A DNA stretch of 64,000 nt, taken from positions 1 through 64,000 of the forward strand of contig CALVLN010000001.1 in NCBI GenBank assembly GCA_944338165.1, read 5' to 3'. The notes under the pieces were generated by a model that did no database searches, was not told the DNA's origin, and saw only the letters and a program-made list of their open reading frames with translations. Within the stretch, counting starts at the first letter, position 1; every line of letters starts with the position of its first letter. Below are positions 50,224-59,095 of the stretch, piece by piece. This stretch comes from an uncultured Clostridia bacterium. Lineage in GTDB: Bacteria; Bacillota; Clostridia; Christensenellales; Borkfalkiaceae. The position numbers and the translations under genes are program-made.

Positions 50224-50466
50224 ATGCGGATCGACAAATTTCTTAAAATTTCGCGTATTTTGAAGCGCCGCACCGTCGCCCGGGAGGCGGCGGACGCCGG
50301 CAAGATCCTGATCAACGGCAAGGAAGCAAAGCCGGCAAGCCGCGTCAAAGAAGGCGACGTGGTGGAACTGCAGTATGCAAGCGGGACGCTGCGCTTCCGC
50401 GTGCTCGCCGTCAGGGAATTCGTCAAAAAAGAAGAAGCGCAGTCGCTGTATGAGGTGATCGCGTGA
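50224..50466 (+). CDS. rqcP: S4-domain ribosome quality-control protein RqcP
   Basis: The 80-residue protein is a single S4 RNA-binding domain (MRIDKFLKISRILKRRTVAR, then ILINGKEAKPASRVKEGDVV), matching Bacillus RqcP (YabO) in size and order. RqcP works with RqcH on stalled 50S subunits in C-terminal alanine tailing. The start at 50224 has GGAG at good spacing; the frame extends upstream but that part is AT-rich and contains the rpoB promoter. It overlaps ispDF by 4 bases (GTGA). A HslR-like heat-shock S4 protein is the main alternative. Confidence 0.85.
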   Translation: MRIDKFLKISRILKRRTVAREAADAGKILINGKEAKPASRVKEGDVVELQYASGTLRFRVLAVREFVKKEEAQSLYEVIA

Positions 50467-51593
50467 TCACGGCGATCCTCTGCGCGGCGGGAAGCGGCGC
50501 GCGCGCCGGCTTTGCGGAAAACAAAGTCCTGCGCGAATGGTGCGGCATGCCCGTCCTTTCCTACTCCCTTTCCGCCTTTGCCCCCTTCTGCGACGAGATC
50601 CTCGTCCCCTGCCGGGCAGAGGACGAAGCGCACGTCCGCGCGCTCTGCGCCCCCTTCCCGCAGGCGCGGCCCGTCCGCGGCGGCGCCTTCCGTGCGGAAA
50701 GCGTGCTCTTTGCCCTGCGCGAGGCGAAGGGCGACATCGTGCTCGTACACGATGCGGCGCGGCCCTTCGTGAAGGCGGAAACCATCGCGCGGTGCATCCG
50801 CGACGCGGGCGAATACGGGAGCGGCGTATGCGCCGTCCCCGCCACCGACACCTGCGTACTCGCGGAAAACGGCCTGATGACGGCAGCGCTGACGCGCGGC
50901 TGCGTCTTTCAGGTCCAGACGCCGCAGGGATTTTTCACCAAAGACCTGCTTTCCGCCTTCGAACGCGCGTTCGCGGAAGGCACGGCGCAGACGTTTACCG
51001 ATGAGAGCGGGATCTATGCCGCGTATTGCGCGCCGCCCCGCCTCACCCAAGGCGACCGCGGCAACAGAAAGCTCACCTATTCGGAGGACTTCGCCCCCGC
51101 AGAACGCGCCGGCTTCGGCGTGGACACGCATGCCTTCGCCCCGCAAGGCGATCACATCGTGCTGGCGGGCGTCCGCATCCCCTCGGAACGCGCCCTTCTC
51201 GCGCACAGCGACGGCGACGTGCTCGCCCATGCCGTGACCGACGCTTTGCTTTCCGCCGCCGGACTCAGGGACATCGGATACCATTTCCCCGATACGGACG
51301 AGCGCTATCGGGGCGCGGACAGCATGCAGCTTCTGAAAACGGCGCTCGCCATGGCGGAAGAGAGAGGGTTTGCCGTGCGCAGCCTCTCCGCCGCCGTGCT
51401 CGCGGAAGCCCCCCGCCTCTCCCCGTATATCCAAACGATGCGCGCTTCGCTCGCGGCGGCGCTCAACGTCCCCCTGTCTCAGGCCGCCGTCGCCGCGGGC
51501 ACCAACGAGCGGCTCGGCTACGTCGGCGAAAAAAAAGGCATCACCTGCTACGCGCTGGTGCTGCTGAAACTCAATGCTGCCGTTATCAGATAG
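50463..51593 (+). CDS. ispDF: Bifunctional IspD-IspF of the MEP isoprenoid pathway
   Basis: The 376-residue fusion carries two enzymes. Residues 1-215 are 2-C-methyl-D-erythritol 4-phosphate cytidylyltransferase (CAAGSGARAGFAENKVL, then LVHDAARPFV). Residues about 218-376 are the cyclodiphosphate synthase (metal-binding GVDTHAFAP, LLAHSDGDVLAHAVTDAL, and IGYHFPDTDERYRGADSM). Together they convert MEP to CDP-ME and, after IspE, to MEcPP. The start is a GTG at 50463 overlapping the rqcP stop. Fusions of this kind are known in several bacteria; here the linker is short. Confidence 0.93.
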   Translation: MITAILCAAGSGARAGFAENKVLREWCGMPVLSYSLSAFAPFCDEILVPCRAEDEAHVRALCAPFPQARPVRGGAFRAESVLFALREAKGDIVLVHDAARPFVKAETIARCIRDAGEYGSGVCAVPATDTCVLAENGLMTAALTRGCVFQVQTPQGFFTKDLLSAFERAFAEGTAQTFTDESGIYAAYCAPPRLTQGDRGNRKLTYSEDFAPAERAGFGVDTHAFAPQGDHIVLAGVRIPSERALLAHSDGDVLAHAVTDALLSAAGLRDIGYHFPDTDERYRGADSMQLLKTALAMAEERGFAVRSLSAAVLAEAPRLSPYIQTMRASLAAALNVPLSQAAVAAGTNERLGYVGEKKGITCYALVLLKLNAAVIR

Positions 51594-51605
51594 AGGATCA
51601 TGACC

Positions 51606-52982
51606 ATGGCAAAAGCATCCACACAATTCGTCTGCTCGGAATGCGGCTACGTCTCCCCCAAATGGCTGGGACGCTGCCCCGACTGCGGCAAATTCAATAC
51701 GATGGCGGAAGAACCGATCGCCCCTGCGGCGCCCGCCGGAAAGGGCGCTTCGGCGCAAAGACGGGCTTCCGTACAGCCCGTTCCCCTTTCTCAGGTCAGA
51801 TATGAAAGCTACGAACGCGTTTCAAGCGGCATCTCGGAACTCGACGTGGTGCTGGGAGGCGGCATCGTGCGCGGCTCGCTGGTGCTCATCGGCGGAGACC
51901 CCGGCATCGGCAAATCCACCCTTCTGACGCAGGTGGCGGCACATCTTTCCAAAACGCACCGCGTGCTCTATCTCTGCGCGGAAGAGAGCTGCTCGCAGGT
52001 CAAGCTGCGCTGCGACCGGCTGGGCGTCAATTCGGACAACCTCCTCCTGCTCAACGAGACCTGCCTGGAAAACGCGGAAGAAGCCTTCTTCGAGGCGGAA
52101 TACGTCGTCGTCGACTCCATTCAGGCCGTCTATACGGAGACGCTCTCCTCGGCGGCGGGCAGCGTCGGGCAGGTGCGGGAATGCGCCGCAAAACTCATGC
52201 GGATCGGCAAATCCCGCGGCATCACCTTTTTCATCGTCGGGCACGTCACCAAGGAAGGCACCCTCGCGGGGCCCAAGGTACTCGAACACATCATGGACAC
52301 CGTCCTTTACTTCGAAGGCGAACGCACGGAGAATTTCAAGATCCTGCGCGCCGTCAAAAACCGCTTCGGCTCGGTGCAGGAGGTGGGCGTATTTGAAATG
52401 ACGGGCGAAGGTCTGCGCGGCGTGAACGACTACTCCACCCTCTTTCTCTCGGACAGCCGCGGAGAGGCGGCGGGCGCCGTGGTCACCCCGGGCGAAACGG
52501 GAAACCGCTGCATGATGGTGGAGATCCAAACGCTGATGGCGCGCACGGCCTACGGTCTGCCGCGGAGAATGCCGCTCGGCATCGACTTCAACAAACTCGT
52601 ACTGCTCATTGCCGTATTGGAAAAGCGGTGCGGCATCCCCCTCTCGCAGCAGGATATCTACGTGAATGCCATGGGCGGCATCCGACTGATCGAACCGAGC
52701 ATCGACCTCTCCCTGTGCGCCGCCCTCGCGAGCGCGGAGAAGATGCGCCCCGTCGACAAATTCACGGCGGTCTTCGGGGAAGTCGGGCTCACGGGCGAAG
52801 TGCGCGGCGTCGCCTTTGCGGAAAAGCGCGTCAACGAATGCGTGAAGATGGGCTTCCGGCGCGTCGTCCTCCCCGCCAAAAACGCCAAGGCGTGCGAAAA
52901 GTTCAAGGGCAAGATCGAGCTGGTGCCCGTACAATACGTCTCGCAGATGATCAAAGCGCTTTTCCCCCGCCGGGAAGCATGA
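51606..52982 (+). CDS. radA: DNA repair protein RadA
   Basis: The 458-residue protein has a zinc finger (CSECGYVSPKWLGRCPDCGK near the N-terminus), a RecA-like ATPase with Walker A GGDPGIGKSTLL, the RadA-specific KNRFG motif, and a C-terminal Lon-protease-like domain (about 285-455). It promotes branch migration in recombination. I chose ATG 51606, because AGAGG is 9 bases upstream of it; ATG 51600 lies too close to that site. It lies 12 bases after ispDF and is the last gene before the terminator at 52982-53012. Confidence 0.95.
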   Translation: MAKASTQFVCSECGYVSPKWLGRCPDCGKFNTMAEEPIAPAAPAGKGASAQRRASVQPVPLSQVRYESYERVSSGISELDVVLGGGIVRGSLVLIGGDPGIGKSTLLTQVAAHLSKTHRVLYLCAEESCSQVKLRCDRLGVNSDNLLLLNETCLENAEEAFFEAEYVVVDSIQAVYTETLSSAAGSVGQVRECAAKLMRIGKSRGITFFIVGHVTKEGTLAGPKVLEHIMDTVLYFEGERTENFKILRAVKNRFGSVQEVGVFEMTGEGLRGVNDYSTLFLSDSRGEAAGAVVTPGETGNRCMMVEIQTLMARTAYGLPRRMPLGIDFNKLVLLIAVLEKRCGIPLSQQDIYVNAMGGIRLIEPSIDLSLCAALASAEKMRPVDKFTAVFGEVGLTGEVRGVAFAEKRVNECVKMGFRRVVLPAKNAKACEKFKGKIELVPVQYVSQMIKALFPRREA

Positions 52983-53012
52983 AAAAAACGCTCCGAAAAC
53001 GGAGCGTTTTTT
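52982..53012. terminator. Bidirectional terminator between radA and ABC permease
   Basis: CGCTCCG (52989-52995) pairs with CGGAGCG (53000-53006) with an AAAA loop; the stem extends through A/T flanks on both sides, giving U-tracts in both directions. The two convergent genes end at 52982 and 53011. Confidence 0.88.
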
Positions 53013-54009
53013 ATACTGTTTTTTTATCCTTTTTGCGTTTCTTCCGGGCGCCGCCGAGCACTGCGGCAAGCTCTTTGCCCGAAAAGATATTCAGCACCAG
53101 AAAGATGAGATTGAACACGGTGAGCGCAAGCGCCTGAAAACCCGGCCCGACCGTGACGGAGAAAAATTCCAGGTCGTACCCGAAGCTGCCCGTAAGGTCG
53201 GCAAGAAATTGCTGCCCGTTCGGGATCTGCAAGACGTCGGTGACGTAAGAAGAAAGCCCGGCAAGCGGCGTTGCCATAAAGGAATAGCGGAGCAGCGCGC
53301 AGGCATACGTACCGGGGATGAAGGCGCACAGCGTCTGCACCCAGCCGGGGAGCATACCCAGGGGCATGTACGCGCCGATGAGGAATCCGACCGCCGTGGA
53401 GAACACGGCGACGAGGCTCGCCATCGTCCCCTCCGTCTTGATGAAAGAGCAGAGGAAGACGGTCATCAGCGTGGAAGAAACCGTCGCATAGAGCATGATG
53501 CCGAAGATGGTGATGAAATCGCCGAACCCGAGCAAGAATTCCCCCATGCAGGCGAGATACAACAGGCAGATCGCGAGATAGATGACGCACACGAGCAGCG
53601 TCACGAGAAAGTTAAAGACGACGTAACTGCCAATGAGCGCGCCGCGGCGGATGGGCGAAGAAGCAAAATCGCGGTTGACGCCGTTCTGCTTATCTTCGAC
53701 AAACACGTTGTTCGATTGCAGCGACACGGTGATGGACGAGAGCGCCGCGATGCCTGAAAGCATCCAGGAATCGACGAGCGTGCCGACGTAACGGTTGAGT
53801 TCGTCCGTAGGCTCGATGTTCAGGCGGTACAGCGTCGATTCGACGGTGGAAAGTTCCAGCCCGCGCAGGAAAAAGATATACACCGCAAAAATGATGACGG
53901 GCACGAGCAGCGTATACAGGAGGCGGATCTTGTTCTTGAAAAAGACGAGCAGGTGCCGCCGCGTGAGTTCAAAAAAGACGGTCAGCGAAGAAGCCGGTTT
54001 ATTTTGCAT
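53011..54009 (-). CDS. ABC-2 type exporter permease
   Basis: The 332-residue permease has six to seven membrane helices: one near 27-48, a loop, then helices at about 85-275 and 295-315. The KQNGVNRDFASSPIRRGALI motif after the second helix resembles the DrrB/ABC-2 family. It has a basic cytoplasmic end (GGARKKRKKDKKTV). It overlaps the ATPase gene by 11 bases. The substrate is unknown; drug, lipid or glycan export are all possible for this family. Confidence 0.85.
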   Translation of the reverse strand: MQNKPASSLTVFFELTRRHLLVFFKNKIRLLYTLLVPVIIFAVYIFFLRGLELSTVESTLYRLNIEPTDELNRYVGTLVDSWMLSGIAALSSITVSLQSNNVFVEDKQNGVNRDFASSPIRRGALIGSYVVFNFLVTLLVCVIYLAICLLYLACMGEFLLGFGDFITIFGIMLYATVSSTLMTVFLCSFIKTEGTMASLVAVFSTAVGFLIGAYMPLGMLPGWVQTLCAFIPGTYACALLRYSFMATPLAGLSSYVTDVLQIPNGQQFLADLTGSFGYDLEFFSVTVGPGFQALALTVFNLIFLVLNIFSGKELAAVLGGARKKRKKDKKTV

Positions 54010-54946
54010 CGGATTCCTCCCCCGCGGGCACCGTGTTCCGCCCCGTCACGTTCAAAAACACGTCGTCCATCGTCCCTTTGACGAGCTCTACGTCCTGCGT
54101 CTCGGCATCAAAGCGGCGCATCAGCTGCTTGGCGTCGAGGCTGTCCCTGACGCGGATGCGGTACGCCCTTCGGGATACATCGTAGCCGTAGGAATAGCCC
54201 GCGCCCTCAAGCGCCCGTTCAAATGCCGCGTCCTGCGGCATGTAGCTTAAAAGGCTGTCATACGAATAGCGGTTTTTCAGCTCGTTCGGCGTGCCTTCTG
54301 CGATGATGCGCCCCTTGTCCATGATGACGACGTCATCCGCCTTTTCCGCCTCTTCGAGGTAATGCGTCGTGAGAAACACCGTCATGCCCGTCTCCGCGCG
54401 GATGGAATCGATGAGCGACCATACGACGAGGCGCGTCTTGGGGTCGAGGCCCGTGGAAGGCTCGTCCAATATGAGCAGGCGCGGGCGGTGCACCATGGCG
54501 CGGGCGATGTCCACGCGGCGCTGCTGCCCGCCCGAGAGCTTCCCCACCGGGCGCTTCAGGATGGGCTCCAGCGACAAAAGTTCGACGATCTCCTCGAGGT
54601 TGCGTTTCTTTTCCGCGCGCGAAAGCCCGTAAAAAGAGGCGCGCACGTCGAGATTTTCCCACACCGTGAGCTGCTTATCGAGCACGCTCGACTGAAAGAC
54701 GATGCCGATGGACTGCTTGATCTGTTCCGCCTGCGTATCCAGGTCGTACCCGCATACCGTGACCGTACCCGAATCCTTTTTGAGGATGGAGCAGATGATG
54801 TTGATGGTGGTGCTTTTCCCCGCGCCGTTGGCGCCGAGAAAGGCAAAAAGCGACCCTTCCCTGACGGAAAAGGAGATATCGTCCACCGCCTTCACGCCGC
54901 CGCCGTACGATTTGGAAAGATGTTCTACCGTGACCGAAAATTCCAT
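53999..54946 (-). CDS. ABC exporter ATPase (DrrA-like)
   Basis: The 315-residue ATPase has Walker A GANGAGKSTTI, the signature LSGGQQRRVDIARAM and Walker B LLILDEPSTGLDP, plus TTHYLEEAEKADDV. A C-terminal extension of about 90 residues (225-315) follows, as in DrrA-type exporters, ending NVTGRNTVPAGEESDAK. It starts 10 bases after the stop of a membrane glycosyltransferase, so the three genes probably form one operon from the promoter at 56347-56375. Confidence 0.88.
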   Translation of the reverse strand: MEFSVTVEHLSKSYGGGVKAVDDISFSVREGSLFAFLGANGAGKSTTINIICSILKKDSGTVTVCGYDLDTQAEQIKQSIGIVFQSSVLDKQLTVWENLDVRASFYGLSRAEKKRNLEEIVELLSLEPILKRPVGKLSGGQQRRVDIARAMVHRPRLLILDEPSTGLDPKTRLVVWSLIDSIRAETGMTVFLTTHYLEEAEKADDVVIMDKGRIIAEGTPNELKNRYSYDSLLSYMPQDAAFERALEGAGYSYGYDVSRRAYRIRVRDSLDAKQLMRRFDAETQDVELVKGTMDDVFLNVTGRNTVPAGEESDAK

Positions 54947-54956
54947 AGCGATTGCG

Positions 54957-56294
54957 TCAGTCTCCTTCTTCCGCCTGCGGAGGCGGCACGTTGCGGGTGG
55001 TCTTGCCCCATTCGTCCGGTTTGGACATGGCGCCGATGCACAGCGTCACCGCATAGAGCACTAGAAACGCAGGAAACAGCAGGACGGCGGAAACGAGCTC
55101 CCTGCGCCGCTTCGCGCCGAGTTTCCGATAGTCGACGATCGCGAGAATGGCGGCCTGTCCGAACCCGAACAGAACAAAGAGTCCGCCGATGATGCCGACC
55201 GCGCACCACAGCGTCGTCCACAGCATGGCGGAATAATAGGAAACGGGCATCCAGCTGACCGCAATGACGCCGTACGCGACGAGCGCGGTATAAGTGAAAT
55301 GATAGACGTAATACAGCGGCACCCAGACAGAGATGAGGATGGCGAGGAAGTTGAAGATATACGTCAGAAACATTTCCAGATAGGAAAAATTGCCCGTCGT
55401 GAAAAACTTTCCGAACATCTTCAGCAGCTGCCCCTTCAGCAGTTCCATGCTGCCCGAACCGATGCGCTTGTTCCGGCTGAGCGTCACACGGAACGAGGAG
55501 GGCATGTCCTCATAGGCGACCGCGTCCTCAACAAAGTGCCCTTTCTTCCCCTCCAGCATGCGGTTGAAATTGAATTCTGCATCTTCCGTAATGGTCTTGC
55601 AGTCATAGCCGCCGCATTCTTTGAGCATCTTCACGCTCATCATGGAACCGGATCCGTTGATATGCGCGGCAACGCCCAGACGCTCCCGTACGCGGCTGCC
55701 GAAACGGGAATCGAAGGCATAAAAGAGCGCGCACGCCTTGGTATAAAAGTTCTGCGTTCCGTTGAGCGCTCCTTCGTAGGAACGGGCAAATTCCACGCCC
55801 GCCTGAAAGGCGTCGTTCATGAGCGAAGTGAATTCGGGATTGACGTGATTGTCTGCGTCGATCCGGATGATAAAATCATATGCCGCGTCCCCTTCCAGCC
55901 CGATGATATGATCGACGCCGTGCTTCATGGGGTAGAGTGCCATGCGGTGCATGAGATCGGGATCGTCGAGAACGAGCACCTTTGCCCCCGCCTGTCCGGC
56001 AAGCTCCGCCGTTCTGTCCGTACAGTTGTGCGCGACGACAAAGACGTCGAATTTTTCGCGCGGGTACGTCTGCTTTTCCAAAAGGCTCTTTACCGTATCG
56101 AAAATGACGTCTTCTTCATTGTGTGCGGGAATGAGATACGCCACCCGTCCCTTGACGTCGCTCTTTTTCCACGTCTTCTTTTTGACAAAGGAAAAGAGCA
56201 CGTAAAAGATCTGCAGAAGAACGGGGATCGCAATGATAATGAGGATCACGTAATTGATGATGCTCAGTATCCGGAACAAAATTTCATGCCACAT
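54957..56294 (-). CDS. Membrane-bound glycosyltransferase family 2
   Basis: The 445-residue protein has an N-terminal membrane helix (about 10-38), a cytoplasmic GT-A domain (about 50-290) with VAYLIPAHNEEDVIFDTVKS, the DXD-type FIIRIDADNHVNPEF, and TEDAEFNF, then four or five membrane helices (about 300-425). This is the layout of processive or lipid-linked family 2 enzymes such as polysaccharide synthases; I do not see a clear QXXRW motif, though RNKRIGSGSMELL lies in that position. The start at 56294 was chosen because it is preceded by AGGGAG. Co-transcribed with an ABC exporter. Product unknown. Confidence 0.85.
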   Translation of the reverse strand: MWHEILFRILSIINYVILIIIAIPVLLQIFYVLFSFVKKKTWKKSDVKGRVAYLIPAHNEEDVIFDTVKSLLEKQTYPREKFDVFVVAHNCTDRTAELAGQAGAKVLVLDDPDLMHRMALYPMKHGVDHIIGLEGDAAYDFIIRIDADNHVNPEFTSLMNDAFQAGVEFARSYEGALNGTQNFYTKACALFYAFDSRFGSRVRERLGVAAHINGSGSMMSVKMLKECGGYDCKTITEDAEFNFNRMLEGKKGHFVEDAVAYEDMPSSFRVTLSRNKRIGSGSMELLKGQLLKMFGKFFTTGNFSYLEMFLTYIFNFLAILISVWVPLYYVYHFTYTALVAYGVIAVSWMPVSYYSAMLWTTLWCAVGIIGGLFVLFGFGQAAILAIVDYRKLGAKRRRELVSAVLLFPAFLVLYAVTLCIGAMSKPDEWGKTTRNVPPPQAEEGD

Positions 56295-56346
56295 GGCGGG
56301 ACTCCCTGTCGTTTTTATGCCTGTATGCGCCGAATGCGTACAATTT

Positions 56347-56375
56347 ATTATACCCCATTCGGGCGGGATAGTCAA
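56347..56375 (-). promoter_or_regulatory. Promoter of the glycosyltransferase-ABC operon
   Basis: TTGACT (56370-56375), 17-base spacer, TATAAT (56347-56352), reading leftward, about 50 bases before the start codon. Confidence 0.75.
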
Positions 56376-56412
56376 CAGCTTCCCAAAATTTTAAGGCAGT
56401 TTTTATGCAAAA

Positions 56413-56440
56413 ATGCCGAGGAAATTTCCTCGGCATCCCG
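56413..56440 (-). terminator. Terminator of the FAD protein-dut-trmB operon
   Basis: A perfect 24-base inverted repeat (ATGCCGAGGAAA at 56413-56424 with TTTCCTCGGCAT at 56425-56436), followed on the minus strand by TTTTTGC and an A-rich part. It lies 5 bases after the trmB stop codon. Confidence 0.8.
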
Positions 56441-56441
56441 T

Positions 56442-57122
56442 TCAGTTTTGTAAAACGGCGACGGTGCGGAAGATGGGGAGCCCCTTCTCCGCAAACATGC
56501 GCTCGTATTCGGTCACAACGTTTTCCGCCGCATATCCGCTGTGATGCAGATCGCGCGCGGTATCCCTGCAGGCAAAGCCGTTCTCCGCGAACATGCGCAG
56601 CGAATAATCAAAAAATTCTTCGCTGTCCGTCTTCTGCCAGATCTCCCCGCCCTGCTGCAGAAGCGCCCTGTAAATGGAAAGAAAGCGGGGCGAAGTGAGC
56701 CGCTGCTTTTCGCGGCTCTTCTGGGGGAGCGGCGTGGAAAAGTTGAGGTAAATGCGCTCCACGCTGTGTTCGGGCAAAAAACACCGCACGATCTCCGCGG
56801 GCACGTTCAGAAAGCGCACGTTCGGGATGCCCTCCCGCTTCACCCGCTCCATCGCAGTCAAGATGACGTTGGAACATACCTCGAGGGCGACGAAATCGAC
56901 TTCCGGGAACCGGCGCGCCATCTCGGCGACGAACCCGCCGTTGCCGCAGCCGACTTCGAGGTGCACGGGCGCTCTGCGGCCGAACAGCTGCGCGTAATCG
57001 ACGAGGGCACGGTACTCCTGCTCCGTCTTTTTCAGGTTGGGGTCTGGGCTGCCTCGCGCGATGAGAAGATCGGAACATGCCTCGATGCGCGCATCGAGGC
57101 GCCGCTTTTTCCGCATGCGCAT
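56442..57122 (-). CDS. trmB: tRNA (guanine-N7)-methyltransferase TrmB, with altered active-site motif
   Basis: The 226-residue SAM-dependent enzyme would methylate G46 of tRNA. SAM-binding VHLEVGCGNGGFVAEMARR and the family stretch RIYLNFSTPLPQKSREKQRL are present, with the C-terminal TEYERMFAEKGLPI. In most TrmB proteins the middle motif reads FxDPWPKxRHxKRR; here Asp is replaced by Thr, Trp by Leu and His by Arg, so normal catalysis is not certain. The start at 57122 is one base after the dut stop codon; ATG 57116 is an alternative. Length is normal. Confidence 0.85.
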   Translation of the reverse strand: MRMRKKRRLDARIEACSDLLIARGSPDPNLKKTEQEYRALVDYAQLFGRRAPVHLEVGCGNGGFVAEMARRFPEVDFVALEVCSNVILTAMERVKREGIPNVRFLNVPAEIVRCFLPEHSVERIYLNFSTPLPQKSREKQRLTSPRFLSIYRALLQQGGEIWQKTDSEEFFDYSLRMFAENGFACRDTARDLHHSGYAAENVVTEYERMFAEKGLPIFRTVAVLQN

Positions 57123-57123
57123 A

Positions 57124-57555
57124 TTACGCGTTCCCCGTCGAGCCGAACCCGCCCGCGCCGCGCACCGTATCCGAAAGCGTATCCGCCTCGCAGAACTCCG
57201 CGGTATAATAGGGCGCGATCACGAGCTGGGCGATGCGTTCGCCCGCCTGAATGCGGCGCGCTTCCTTGCCGTGATTGTGCAGGGCGACCATGACTTCGCC
57301 GCGATAATCGCAGTCGATGACCCCCACCTTGTTGGCAGGCGCAAGGTCGCGCTTGCAGGCCATGCCGCTGCGCGCATAGACGAGCCCCACCGTGCCGGCG
57401 GGAAGCTCGACGGCGATCCCCGTGGGGATGAATGCGGTCTCTCCGGCGCCGATCTCCGCCTCTTCACAGGCGTACAGATCTGCCCCCGCAGCAAAGGCGG
57501 TGCCGTAAACGGGGAGACGTGCGCCCTCGCGCAGGCGCTTGACGTTGACTTTCAT
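57124..57555 (-). CDS. dut: dUTP diphosphatase
   Basis: The 143-residue trimeric enzyme hydrolyses dUTP to dUMP, keeping uracil out of DNA. All five motifs are visible: AGADLYA, ARSGMACK, GVIDCDYRGEV (with the conserved Asp), GERIAQLVI, and RGAGGFGSTG. It starts 1 base before the stop of the FAD protein gene and is followed at once by trmB, in an operon from the promoter at 58994-59022. The length is typical of bacterial Dut. Confidence 0.95.
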   Translation of the reverse strand: MKVNVKRLREGARLPVYGTAFAAGADLYACEEAEIGAGETAFIPTGIAVELPAGTVGLVYARSGMACKRDLAPANKVGVIDCDYRGEVMVALHNHGKEARRIQAGERIAQLVIAPYYTAEFCEADTLSDTVRGAGGFGSTGNA

Positions 57556-57556
57556 A

Positions 57557-58963
57557 TCAGGTTTCCTTTTCTTCTTTGACGAGTTCGCGGCCCATAAGCA
57601 CGCCCATCACGGACGCCATCATCAGCCCGCGCGTCCAGCCGCTCGAATCGCCGAGGCAGTGAAGCCCCTTGACGTTGGTATTGAACCGTTCGTCCATCTT
57701 GACGCGGTTGGAGTAGAATTTGAGTTCGGGGGAATAGAGCAGCGTCTCGTATGCGGCAAAGCCCGGAACCACCATGTCCATCGCCTGGATAAACGCGATG
57801 ATGTTGGTCATGGCGCGGTACGGCATGCCCGCCGTGATGTCGCCCGCCACCGCATCGGGAAGCGTGGGGCGCAGATTGGAGCGGCTGAGTTCGTACTGCC
57901 AGGTGCGCTTGCCTTCCAGGATATCCCCGTAGCGCTGCACCAATATCTTGCCCGCACCGAGCATGTTGGTGAGCTCGCCTACCTTCTGGGCGTATTCGAT
58001 GGGCTGGTTGAAGGGCGTGGTGAAGTTGTGCGAGACGAGAATAGAAAGGTTGGTATTCTCGCTCTTCTTCTCCTTAAAGGAATGCCCGTTGACGACGGCG
58101 AGATCGTTATCGTAATTTTCCTGCGCGACGAATCCGCCGGGGTTCTGGCAGAAGGTGCGCACCTTGTTGCAGAACGGCTTGGGGTAGCCGATGAGCTTGC
58201 TCTCATACAGCACCTCGTTGACCTTCTCCATGATCTCGTTGCGCACTTCGACGCGCACGCCGATGTCTACCGTGCCCGGTTCATGCGCGATGTCGTGCTC
58301 GGCGCAGATCTTTTCCAGCCATTCGGCGCCGCGGCGGCCCGTGGCGATGACGGTATGCTTTGCCTCGATCTGCACGCTCTCCCCTTTCTTGTGGATGTAG
58401 ACGCCGCGGCAGACGTCCCCGTCGAGGATGATGTTATCGCATTCATAGCCGAACCAGATCTCCACGCCGTGGGAAAGCAGATACTGTTCGATGGCGAGAT
58501 ACAGCGCCTGCGCCTTTTCCGTCCCGAGATGGCGGATCGGGCAGTCGACGAGCTTGAGCCCCGCCTTGATGGCGTTTTTGCGGATCTCCTTTTTCGCCTC
58601 CTCGTTGCCCAGCCCTTCGATATGACTGTCCGCACCGAATTCAAGATAAATGGAGTCGGTGTAATGGATGGTATCCTGCACGAGGTCGGCGCCGATGAGA
58701 TTGGGAAGATCCCCTCCCACTTCGTAAGAGAGGGAGAGCTTGCCGTCCGAAAATGCCCCCGCGCCGGAAAAGCCGGTGGTGATGTGGCAATACGGCTTGC
58801 AGTTCATGCATTTTTTGGTGACCTGCTTGGGACACTTGCGCCGCTCGACGGGCGCGCCCTTTTCCACAAGCACGATCTTTTGCCTGCTTTGCTTTTTGAT
58901 CATTTCCAGCGCGGTAAAGATGCCCGCAGGGCCCGCGCCGATGATGACGACGTCTGCTTTCAT
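57557..58963 (-). CDS. FAD-dependent oxidoreductase (COG2509 type)
   Basis: The 468-residue flavoprotein has the FAD-binding VVIIGAGPAGIFTALEMIKK, then CPKQVTKKCMNCKPYCHITT (a cysteine-rich stretch) and FSGAGAFSDGKLSLS, followed by a second dinucleotide-type HTVIATGRRGAEWLE, and CLGDSSGWTRGLMMASVMGV near the C-terminus. These features match the uncharacterised COG2509 family of FAD-dependent dehydrogenases, whose substrate is unknown. The start at 58963 has GGAGA at good spacing; the preceding in-frame codons were discarded. Confidence 0.85.
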   Translation of the reverse strand: MKADVVIIGAGPAGIFTALEMIKKQSRQKIVLVEKGAPVERRKCPKQVTKKCMNCKPYCHITTGFSGAGAFSDGKLSLSYEVGGDLPNLIGADLVQDTIHYTDSIYLEFGADSHIEGLGNEEAKKEIRKNAIKAGLKLVDCPIRHLGTEKAQALYLAIEQYLLSHGVEIWFGYECDNIILDGDVCRGVYIHKKGESVQIEAKHTVIATGRRGAEWLEKICAEHDIAHEPGTVDIGVRVEVRNEIMEKVNEVLYESKLIGYPKPFCNKVRTFCQNPGGFVAQENYDNDLAVVNGHSFKEKKSENTNLSILVSHNFTTPFNQPIEYAQKVGELTNMLGAGKILVQRYGDILEGKRTWQYELSRSNLRPTLPDAVAGDITAGMPYRAMTNIIAFIQAMDMVVPGFAAYETLLYSPELKFYSNRVKMDERFNTNVKGLHCLGDSSGWTRGLMMASVMGVLMGRELVKEEKET

Positions 58964-58993
58964 GATGTTCTCCGTATGATTTCGTACAGAGCC

Positions 58994-59022
58994 ATGATAC
59001 AATAAATTCGCGCGTTTGTCAA
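58994..59022 (-). promoter_or_regulatory. Promoter of the FAD protein-dut-trmB operon
   Basis: TTGACA (59017-59022), 17-base spacer, TATCAT (58994-58999), reading leftward, about 35 bases before the start codon. Confidence 0.75.
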
Positions 59023-59054
59023 TCTCTTTTCGGCGGCAAGCGCAGCGGCAAACG

Positions 59055-59086
59055 AAAAAGGCCCCCGCGCGGGCGGGAGCCTTTTT
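59055..59086 (-). terminator. Terminator of the glutamine synthetase gene
   Basis: AAAAAGGCCCCCGC (59055-59068) pairs with GCGGGAGCCTTTTT (one mismatch), with flanking A/T tracts giving a U-tract on the minus strand. It lies 9 bases after the stop codon. Confidence 0.85.
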
Positions 59087-59095
59087 ACGATCGCG

